DNA from: Candidatus Cloacimonadota bacterium
GTDB lineage: Bacteria; Hydrothermota; E44-bin80
NCBI GenBank assembly: GCA_004376305.1
Contig: SOKD01000026.1
Span: 1 to 14,874 of the forward strand
Reading direction: 5' to 3'
DNA: 14,874 bases
A program made the translations under genes and the position numbers. The notes under the pieces are model-generated. The model saw nothing but the letters and a program-made list of their open reading frames with translations. It searched no databases and was not told where the DNA came from. Positions 1 to 5,487 of the stretch are shown piece after piece (the first letter of the stretch is position 1; every line of letters begins with the position of its first letter).

Positions 1-27
1 GATGAGAAACAGCAACATGACTTTCAT
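1..27 (-). CDS. N-terminus of an unidentified leftward gene (partial)
   Basis: Only nine codons lie inside the window, reading MKVMLLFLI on the minus strand. The start ATG occupies 25-27 and is preceded by AAGGAG with a 5-nt spacer, a strong ribosome binding site. A near-consensus promoter lies just upstream at 59-87. The Met-Lys start followed by a hydrophobic run looks like the beginning of a signal peptide or membrane anchor, so the product may be exported. Nothing more can be said about its function. The call rests on the promoter, ribosome binding site and start codon all agreeing, not on homology. Confidence 0.55.
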
Positions 28-58
28 AGTATCTCCTTATCAACAGTGTTCTTTTCTT

Positions 59-87
59 ATACTATCGCAAAATGCACGCTCTGTCAA
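59..87 (-). promoter_or_regulatory. sigma70-type promoter for the leftward gene at the window start
   Basis: On the minus strand, TTGACA (82-87) is separated by exactly 17 bp from TAGTAT (59-64). The predicted start of transcription near 52 leaves a leader of about 25 nt carrying the AAGGAG ribosome binding site. The same TTGACA-17-TAGTAT arrangement recurs at 8244-8272. Confidence 0.6.
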
Positions 88-372
88 CATATTTGTGAAA
101 CACCGGGGTCTATAATAAAAAAATGAGATATATTAGTTACCTTTTTTATGATGAAATGAGGAGGAATATGGCATGGTTGAGTAATTCAGGGAAATTGGAC
201 ACATTTACCTAAATTTCAGTAGACACATTGAGGGATTATGCTGACCACAGAGAGCTTATATAATTTAGTATCGGAGAGGCTAAAAAAAACGAATATAAAA
301 TGCTTCAATTGTCAAATTTAGTGCAACATTATTAGGTAACCAAGACTTTTTCAATACAAGATAACAGATCCT
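88..372. other. intergenic stretch with short orphan reading frames and a repeat
   Basis: No full gene is visible. On the plus strand a GAGGAGG box (158-164) lies just before an ATG at 168. The frame gives MAWLSNSGKLDTFT and stops at 210-212, running into the repeat at 180-229. A second ATG at 238 follows GAGGG and opens 27 codons ending at 319-321. A TATAAT at 111-116 has no matching -35 box. These look like decayed starts of genes, perhaps of a transposase reading away from its terminal repeats, but no family is recognisable. No terminator hairpin for the pilT-like gene ending at 373 was found here. Confidence 0.4.
180..229. repeat. 50-bp direct repeat, copy 1 (transposon-end-like)
   Basis: It aligns without gaps to 2643-2692: I count 38 of 50 identical bases, and 26 of the first 30, starting AGTAATTCAG. 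It contains two GACACATT boxes (198-205 and 222-229) with 24-bp periodicity, and the same spacing is kept in copy 2. Multiple short directly repeated boxes are typical of the termini of IS21-type elements, where the transposase binds, but the family here is an inference. No transposase gene is attached. Confidence 0.55.
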
Positions 373-1428
373 TTAAGATGAATTAGGTATTTCCATTTCT
401 TCTAGTTTATTGGATATCAATGCGACTTCTTCTTTTGAAATAATATTTTGGCTAACGAACTGTGACAATGATGCTGAGAAGCTGACCATTCCTTGTTTTT
501 GGCTCGTTTGCATCACCGATGGAATCTGTGCAGTTTTACCCTGTCTTATAAGATTTCTAATTGCCGGATTTGCTATCATTATTTCCATCACAGGAACTCT
601 CCCTGAGCCATCTTTCTTCTTAACCAACATCTGCGAGATAATTGCTATGAGATTATTCGAAAGGTGGATTCGTGCTTGTTGTTGCTGGCGTTGCGGAAAC
701 ATTCCAATTATCCTCTCAATAGTCTGTGACGCATCAATGGTATGCATGGTGCTGAGAACGAGATGCCCTGTCTCTGCTGCAGTAAGAGCCTGATGAGTTG
801 TTTCAAAATCATTCATTTCGCCAATGACGATTACATCGGGGTCCTGTCGTAAAACATGTTTTAGCGCACTTGAATAGGATTTCGTATCGCGTAATACTTC
901 TCTTTGATTTATCATTGCCTTTTTATCAGAGAATATGAACTCAGCTGGATCCTCGATACTCATAATGTGGCATTCATGGGTAATGTTTCTCCATTCAATT
1001 AAGGATGCCAATGTTGTTGATTTTCCGCATCCCGAGGATCCTGTAATGAGTATTAACCCTCTCGTTCTGGATATTAAAGATGTTGTAATAGGCGGGATAC
1101 CTATTGCATCTGGGAGAGGTATTTTCAAAGGTATGAATCTAAACACAATGCTGGGCTTTCTTCTCTGCATGAAGCAGCTTACTCGTAATCTGCATAGATC
1201 CTTTATGAAAGCAGGGAAATTTATTTCATGTTCTTCGGTAAATCGTTCCATCTGTTCTTTTGACATAATCTGGATAAGAAAACCCATAATGTTCTCTGTT
1301 GTAGAATCTGGTAAGTCCGTTTTCCTCAGTTCACCACTAATCCTAACAACTGGTGGGGATCCGATTTTGAGAATGAGATCAGAGGCATTTTGCTCATACG
1401 ATGACTTTAGCAAATCCATTAATCCCAT
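373..1428 (-). CDS. pilT: PilT-family type IV pilus ATPase, divergent paralogue
   Basis: This is a hexameric motor ATPase of the PilT/PilU group, expected to depolymerise type IV pili from the inner-membrane base. At 351 aa it is of normal PilT length. Visible motifs are an N-terminal PAS-like domain beginning ASDLILKIG (15-23), Walker A GSSGCGKST (130-138), Asp box IEDP (158-161), Walker B DVIVIGEMND (198-207) and His box GHLVLSTMHT (221-230). The C-terminus keeps the PilT-type segment IANPAIRNLIRQGKT. Several sites deviate from usual PilT: Asn206 replaces the Arg of GEMRD, Cys134 lies in the P-loop, and Ile19 replaces the His of ASDLH. It follows the second pilT-like gene by 8 nt, with AGGA 6 nt before its ATG, so it is the distal gene of a two-gene operon. 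A PilU-like auxiliary role is plausible but not demonstrable. Confidence 0.85.
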   Translation of the reverse strand: MGLMDLLKSSYEQNASDLILKIGSPPVVRISGELRKTDLPDSTTENIMGFLIQIMSKEQMERFTEEHEINFPAFIKDLCRLRVSCFMQRRKPSIVFRFIPLKIPLPDAIGIPPITTSLISRTRGLILITGSSGCGKSTTLASLIEWRNITHECHIMSIEDPAEFIFSDKKAMINQREVLRDTKSYSSALKHVLRQDPDVIVIGEMNDFETTHQALTAAETGHLVLSTMHTIDASQTIERIIGMFPQRQQQQARIHLSNNLIAIISQMLVKKKDGSGRVPVMEIMIANPAIRNLIRQGKTAQIPSVMQTSQKQGMVSFSASLSQFVSQNIISKEEVALISNKLEEMEIPNSS

Positions 1429-1436
1429 AAATGATC

Positions 1437-2516
1437 CTAGGTTAATAACGAATGCTCAAATTCGTCAGGTTTTGAACATTTTGCTAATGCACTTTCGTAA
1501 CTGATTTTCTCCCCCTTATATAATTCTTTCAATTGGCTATTAAGACTCTGCATTCCATATTTTCCACCTGATTGTATAGCAGAATAGATCTGAGGAGTTT
1601 TACCTTCTACAATAAGGCTCTTTACTGCCTGCGTGCATATGAGAATCTCGAAAGCTGCGACAATACTCGATTCATCAACAGAGGGCATTAATGCTTGCGA
1701 TACTACTGCATTGAGTATATTTGAGAGTTCAAGTCTTGCCCTAGAATGCTCGTCTGGCGGAAATGCGCTGATTATCCTATCAATAGTCTGTGCTGCATCA
1801 GCAGTGTGAAGGGTGCCGAGAACAAGGTTTCCCATTTCCGCAGTCTTCATTGCAAGAGAAATCGTTTCATAATCCCTCATCTCTCCTATCATTATGACAT
1901 CAGGCGACTGCTTCATCGCGTGTTTTAGACTTGAGGAAAATGACTTTGTATCTATCCCGAGCCCTCTCTGTTCTATTGTGCTTAGATTATCGGTAAAAAG
2001 AAATTCAATAGGATCTTCTATGGTTATAATATGTGCTGATCTATTCTGGTTAATGTGTTCTATTATTGCAGCAAGGGTTGTCGATTTTCCACTCCCAGTC
2101 GGACCGGTTATGACAATAAGACCTTTCTGCAAAAATGACAACTTCTTGAGAATTTGAGGAAGTTCCCACTCGTCAATTGTTTTGATTTTCAAAGGAATGA
2201 TCCGCATTGCAGCGCCTATGTGTCCCCTCTGTATGAATACATTAACCCGGAATCGCGCAATTCCCGGAATAGTATAAGCGAAGTCCAACTCACGTGACTT
2301 TTCAAATCTCTTTCTGTGCTCTTCATCCATTATTTTATGGAGCAGATTCCTTGAATATTCATCAGTTATAGCTGGAAATTCAGACCTTGTGAGTTTGCCA
2401 AAAATTCTATAAATCGGAGGCTCTCCAACCTTTATATGGAGATCCGATGCCTCTCTGAGTACAAGTTCTTCGAGGAGAACATCTATTTCAGCTAATCTAT
2501 TCTCATTTGTATCCAT
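1437..2516 (-). CDS. pilT: PilT-family type IV pilus retraction ATPase
   Basis: This is a cytoplasmic motor ATPase that drives pilus retraction (twitching, surface adhesion, DNA uptake). It is 359 aa. It starts with the PilT N-terminal signature ASDLHIKVGEPPIYRI (23-38) and keeps RFRVNVFIQRG (88-98). The P-loop is canonical, GPTGSGKST (138-146), followed by TIEDPIEF (165-172), DVIMIGEMRD (206-215) and LVLGTLHT (231-238). One deviation is clear: the first His of the His box (usually TGHL) is Asn230 (MGNL). It is the promoter-proximal gene of the pair, and no other pilus genes lie nearby. The 5' leader has no strong ribosome binding site; AGGAA lies about 16 nt before the ATG at 2514-2516, so expression may be modest or the start mis-set. 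Confidence 0.88.
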   Translation of the reverse strand: MDTNENRLAEIDVLLEELVLREASDLHIKVGEPPIYRIFGKLTRSEFPAITDEYSRNLLHKIMDEEHRKRFEKSRELDFAYTIPGIARFRVNVFIQRGHIGAAMRIIPLKIKTIDEWELPQILKKLSFLQKGLIVITGPTGSGKSTTLAAIIEHINQNRSAHIITIEDPIEFLFTDNLSTIEQRGLGIDTKSFSSSLKHAMKQSPDVIMIGEMRDYETISLAMKTAEMGNLVLGTLHTADAAQTIDRIISAFPPDEHSRARLELSNILNAVVSQALMPSVDESSIVAAFEILICTQAVKSLIVEGKTPQIYSAIQSGGKYGMQSLNSQLKELYKGEKISYESALAKCSKPDEFEHSLLT

Positions 2517-2590
2517 AATTCAATAAGGATTTCCTAATTCAAAACAATTCCTTTATGAGTCACTCAACATATTTTCTCGCCATTCTGATA

Positions 2591-2620
2591 ATAATAATTA
2601 TTATGCTTGCTGAATTCCAA
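2591..2620 (-). promoter_or_regulatory. possible promoter of the pilT pair
   Basis: On the minus strand TTGGAA (2615-2620) is followed 18 bp later by TATTAT (2591-2596), giving a leader of roughly 65-70 nt. The -10 box is embedded in a 14-bp perfect A+T palindrome (2591-2604). The -35 match is imperfect and the region is generally A+T rich, so this is a tentative call. Confidence 0.35.
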
Positions 2621-2642
2621 CTTTATGAGACCTAAAGCATGT

Positions 2643-2692
2643 AGTAATTCAGAGAAATTAGATACATTTGCCATTTTTTTCGCAGACACTTT
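2643..2692. repeat. 50-bp direct repeat, copy 2 (transposon-end-like)
   Basis: This is the same orientation as the copy at 180-229, offset by exactly 2463 bp with no gap. Its paired boxes are GATACATT (2661-2668) and GACACTTT (2685-2692), again 24 bp apart. The two copies flank the pilT pair like the ends of a cassette. The divergence between them (about 24%) argues against a recent duplication. Confidence 0.55.
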
Positions 2693-2697
2693 TCAGG

Positions 2698-2733
2698 TTG
2701 TACCGCTGTGATTCTCTCCCAAATTGTACCGCT
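2698..2733. repeat. tandem TTGTACCGCT boxes
   Basis: TTGTACCGCT occurs perfectly at 2698-2707 and again at 2724-2733, a 26-bp period, immediately right of the 50-bp repeat. Short boxes repeated at about 25-bp intervals resemble the multiple terminal repeats of IS21-like transposons. No transposase is attached, so this is probably a solo end or relic. Confidence 0.45.
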
Positions 2734-2773
2734 TCATCCGCCTAATGTCAACCGTTTTTTCACTTCTGAATCC

Positions 2774-2803
2774 AATGACCGCAAATGGTAATTTGTGGTC
2801 ATT
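2774..2803. repeat. 13-bp hairpin with GGTA tetraloop
   Basis: The arms AATGACCGCAAAT (2774-2786) and ATTTGTGGTCATT (2791-2803) pair along their whole length, with one G-T wobble, and close a 4-nt GGTA loop. No T-run follows on either strand, so it is not a classical intrinsic terminator. It may be a REP-like unit or a recombination or protein-binding site. Confidence 0.6.
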
Positions 2804-2825
2804 AAGGATAATTTGGAGGAGAAAC

Positions 2826-3103
2826 GGGGTCAGGCTGAAAACTGAAATTTAGATTGAAAGAGGTTATGATCAATAGGACTTGGCAAGACTTTTCTAATTA
2901 AACCTTCTCTGTTTTTTTCCTACTTCAAAATAAGGCTTTGTGAATAGGGAAGAGCAAGAATTCCTGACATATTCACATAAATATCATATAGTTCATAGAC
3001 TTGAAAGAAAAATTCGAAATGCTTACAAGAAAACGTAAAGAAGCAGAATTTGAAAATTTCAAAGATAGGACAAGGTCTAAATTTCAGTTTTCAGCCTGAC
3101 CCC
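2826..3103. mobile_element. 278-bp MITE/REP-like element with 28-bp perfect inverted repeats
   Basis: The segment 2826-2853 (starting GGGGTCAGGCTGAAAAC) is the exact reverse complement of 3076-3103 over all 28 bases; the match ends on both sides. The roughly 222-bp interior has no gene; a short frame at 2934-3038 is too brief to identify. No target-site duplication is visible next to the outer GGGG/CCCC edges. GGGGTCAGG-type ends are, as I recall, common next to REP-associated Y1 tyrosine transposases in many bacterial genomes, so this could be a non-autonomous derivative mobilised in trans. That link is an inference. It sits 33 bp past the end of the UbiA-family gene, where the long inverted repeat may also act as a 3' RNA structure. 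Confidence 0.7.
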
Positions 3104-3136
3104 ACAGCCTTGTGAGGGCGAGTGTTATTAGAAGGT

Positions 3137-3970
3137 TCACAGTGTTCCAATGATCAATGAGAGCAGACCAAAAACCATTTCTAATTTCAGAATGTTACTG
3201 AGTTTGTGAAGGTTTGCAGTATCAAGTTTTTTTCTGAAGAAGAAAAATGAGATGAGCAGCGGAAGGTTGACCAGCAGCAAAACAAGGGGAAGATAGAATA
3301 CGTTGTACAGCTTGAAAATAAAGGGAAGTGGGGTAATGATAACGAGGAAAAAAAGTGGTATAAAACCGATGTAATATGACACCTGTGGCGTGAATCGTGT
3401 CGGGATCGAGCACGATTTTGCGAGCCTGTCACCGGTAACATCTTCAATATCCTTGATGATTTCCCTGCCAAGATGGAGCAGGAAGGCAAAAACGGTCGGG
3501 AAGAGGATGCCATGAATCTTCCCTGTTGCGATTCCCCCGTATGCAATTGGCAATGCTCCGGTCATGCTAATAAGCATGTTGCCAATAATGCCCGTTCTCC
3601 TCTTTACATAAGCATTGTATGAAACCAGTAATACAACAGCGATTGCTGCAAGAAGCACTGCTTGAAGGGAAATAAAAAATGCAAGGAGAAAACCACAGGC
3701 TAAAAGAGTAACTGAATAAATGAGTGCATTATTTTTCTGGATTTTTCCGCTCGGAATGGGTCGACGGGGCTTATTGATTTTATCAATATCCACATCGAAA
3801 TAATCATTCAGTACATTTCCCCCTGCGCAGATAAAAGCTGCGGAGCACAGAGCGAGAATAATTTTTGAAAGAGGTGAGAGCGTTCCTGTTAACAATGCAC
3901 CGATAAATACCGCGCAAGCGGTAATAAGGATATTCAGAGGTCTTGTAATCGAAACCCAGACCTTTATCAT
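3137..3970 (-). CDS. UbiA-family prenyltransferase, (di)geranylgeranylglyceryl-phosphate synthase-like
   Basis: This is an integral-membrane prenyltransferase of 277 aa with about eight or nine hydrophobic segments. The first Asp-rich motif is NDYFDVDID (55-63) followed by KPRRPIPSGKI (67-77). The second is REIIKDIEDVTGDR (169-182). The GREIIKDIEDxxGD form is characteristic, to my knowledge, of archaeal DGGGP synthases, which add a second geranylgeranyl chain to geranylgeranylglyceryl phosphate in ether-lipid synthesis. A bacterial quinone-type or other UbiA role cannot be excluded. Its start overlaps the stop of the upstream channel gene by 4 nt (ATGA), so translation is probably coupled. 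It is the last gene of the ppdK operon. GGGP synthase and geranylgeranyl reductase genes are not in this window. Confidence 0.8.
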   Translation of the reverse strand: MIKVWVSITRPLNILITACAVFIGALLTGTLSPLSKIILALCSAAFICAGGNVLNDYFDVDIDKINKPRRPIPSGKIQKNNALIYSVTLLACGFLLAFFISLQAVLLAAIAVVLLVSYNAYVKRRTGIIGNMLISMTGALPIAYGGIATGKIHGILFPTVFAFLLHLGREIIKDIEDVTGDRLAKSCSIPTRFTPQVSYYIGFIPLFFLVIITPLPFIFKLYNVFYLPLVLLLVNLPLLISFFFFRKKLDTANLHKLSNILKLEMVFGLLSLIIGTL

Positions 3971-5481
3971 TTTCTTTTCTTGAGTTCGAAGACGTTTCTA
4001 ATCTTCTTCAGAATCGACCTTGCTTCCGTTTTTTTCTTTGCATCCTTCTGTGATTTGATAATTTTTGTTTTTTCGCCGAGTTCGGCTTTTCTTAAAGCAA
4101 GGATCTTGCTAATACCATCGGCTATGGCGGGTTTCTTTTTGAGAATAAGAGCAAAGTCCTCTCTATCGAGAATAAGTACCTCTGTTTCCTCCTCCGCAAT
4201 AATGGTTGCAGACCGCTTTTCTCCTGTCAGGAGCGACATCTCTCCAAAGAAATCACTCGCACCGAGGAATTTTACTTTCTTTACTCTATCACCGATAGTT
4301 ACGTTGACCGATACTTTTCCTTCCTTGATAATAAAGAATGTGCTCCCTTCTTCGCCTTCGTGTATCAGTTTCTCTCCCCGAGCGAAATAACCGAGAATGA
4401 ATTGCCGGGCGAGTTTGGCAATTTCTTGCTTGGTGAGGGGAGCGAATATTTGAACCTGCTCGAGGAGTGAGACAATAGCACCTATCTCCTTTTTTCCGGT
4501 TTTAACACCCTTATGGGTATAAATTGTTCTGATAGGAAAGGGTATCTCAATTTCGTTTTCCTTAAAGAAGTACCATATCTTTGATTTTACCGCATCTTCA
4601 ATATTATAAAGGTTGGGATAATCACGTATCCAGAATTTGCATTGATATTCCACTGAAAAATCCTTAAACGTGATTAATCTGGTCACCGGTTCCGGTTTTT
4701 TGAGTACGCCCTCTGTTGAGAGAACGGCTTCTTTGATAATGTCTTTTACCAATTTTGGCGGAAAGCGGTAGTGAACACCTACATTAACGTATCGCGCCAA
4801 TGTTTTCTGATGCGCTGAGTAGTTAACAATGTTTTCCTGAGCAATATTTGCATTGGGAACAATTACGAAGTTACCTTCGATGGTTTTTATTTTTGTTGCT
4901 CTCCAGGACATACCCACTACTTCTCCTATGCTGCCACCTATTTCTATCCAGTCTCCTCTCTTAAAGGGGATTTCCATGTTGAGTGTGATTCCTGCGAAGA
5001 AGTTCTTTAGAATATCCTGCAATGCAAAACCGATAACAGCAGTTGCAACTGCAGAAGTTGCAAAAATTCCGGTAAGACTTATGTTAAAAAAAGCACGCAA
5101 AATAATAAAGAGAACAGCGAGGAGAATAAGCCAACGTATAATATCAATGAGAAGAAAGGGGATTTGAATCTCCTGATGAGCCGGAATGTAGGATTCTTTG
5201 TACCAGATAATAAGGCACCTGGTGATAAGCGCAATAAGAAGGAAGGAAAAGATTGCATAACCTGTTTGTTTGATGTAGGGATGGACCCTTAGCCTTCTTA
5301 ATAAGAGAAAGGAGAAGAAACCGGCTGAAAGTGAAAAGATGTGGTACAGTAACCGTGTTCGCGCAAAGGGAATGAAACGGTTCAGCAGTTTCTTTGTGAA
5401 GAGAAGGAGGAAAATGAGCAGGAGAGGAAATGCAACGCTCAGGATGATGTTTTCAATGAAAGGGTTCATATGAATCAGCAA
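3967..5481 (-). CDS. MscS-type channel with C-terminal cyclic-nucleotide-binding domain
   Basis: This 504-aa inner-membrane protein has hydrophobic helices at about 10-30, 44-64, 74-94 and 106-134. The MscS pore helix follows at 136-166 (ATAVIGFALQDILKN), then the beta domain RGDWIEIGGSIGEVVGMSWR (175-194) and VPNANIAQENIVNYS (208-222). Residues about 340-455 form a cNMP-binding domain with the phosphate-binding cassette FFGEMSLLTGEKRSATI (411-427), including Glu414 and Arg423. A Lys-rich helical tail ends the protein. The architecture matches bacterial cyclic-nucleotide-gated MscS-like channels, where ligand binding is thought to gate or modulate ion flow. The longest frame begins at a TTG (5479-5481), 6 nt past the ppdK stop; an ATG at 5467-5469 is a good alternative. 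Neither has a clear ribosome binding site, which suggests coupling to ppdK translation. Confidence 0.88.
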   Translation of the reverse strand: MLIHMNPFIENIILSVAFPLLLIFLLLFTKKLLNRFIPFARTRLLYHIFSLSAGFFSFLLLRRLRVHPYIKQTGYAIFSFLLIALITRCLIIWYKESYIPAHQEIQIPFLLIDIIRWLILLAVLFIILRAFFNISLTGIFATSAVATAVIGFALQDILKNFFAGITLNMEIPFKRGDWIEIGGSIGEVVGMSWRATKIKTIEGNFVIVPNANIAQENIVNYSAHQKTLARYVNVGVHYRFPPKLVKDIIKEAVLSTEGVLKKPEPVTRLITFKDFSVEYQCKFWIRDYPNLYNIEDAVKSKIWYFFKENEIEIPFPIRTIYTHKGVKTGKKEIGAIVSLLEQVQIFAPLTKQEIAKLARQFILGYFARGEKLIHEGEEGSTFFIIKEGKVSVNVTIGDRVKKVKFLGASDFFGEMSLLTGEKRSATIIAEEETEVLILDREDFALILKKKPAIADGISKILALRKAELGEKTKIIKSQKDAKKKTEARSILKKIRNVFELKKRK

Positions 5482-5487
5482 ACTATT

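Larger units (their letters stand above)
2517..3136. other. 620-bp gene-free region full of repeats
   Basis: No open frame of convincing length lies here. Reading left to right it holds the possible pilT promoter (2591-2620), copy 2 of the 50-bp repeat (2643-2692), a TTGTACCGCT tandem pair (2698-2733), a strong hairpin (2774-2803), and a 278-bp element with 28-bp perfect terminal inverted repeats (2826-3103). Such stacking of distinct repeat types suggests successive mobile-element insertions between the pilT pair and the ppdK operon. Confidence 0.6.

Noticed and set aside
111..116. TATAAT as a rightward promoter (also TATAAT at 259-264)
   Set aside because: No -35-like hexamer is found at 16-18 bp upstream of either one.
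935..1504. 189-codon plus-strand open frame
   Set aside because: It lies opposite the PilT-type gene, whose protein is fully conserved in motif order; the plus frame has no recognisable domain.
373..2516. One pilT gene split by a frameshift or duplication artefact
   Set aside because: Each of the two frames carries its own N-terminal domain, Walker A, Walker B and C-terminal segment, and they are clearly diverged, so they are two genes.
2934..3038. Short frame inside the 278-bp element as a transposase remnant
   Set aside because: It is about 34 codons, has no start signal and no motif I can assign; too short to support a pseudogene call.
3104..3136. Intrinsic terminator after the UbiA-family gene
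   Set aside because: A 6-bp stem (CCTCAC/GTGGGG on the minus strand) exists but no T-run follows, so it does not meet terminator criteria.
3187..3546. 119-codon frame inside the UbiA-family gene
   Set aside because: It is a shifted frame of a clearly coding region containing both Asp-rich motifs, and its own translation has no recognisable pattern.
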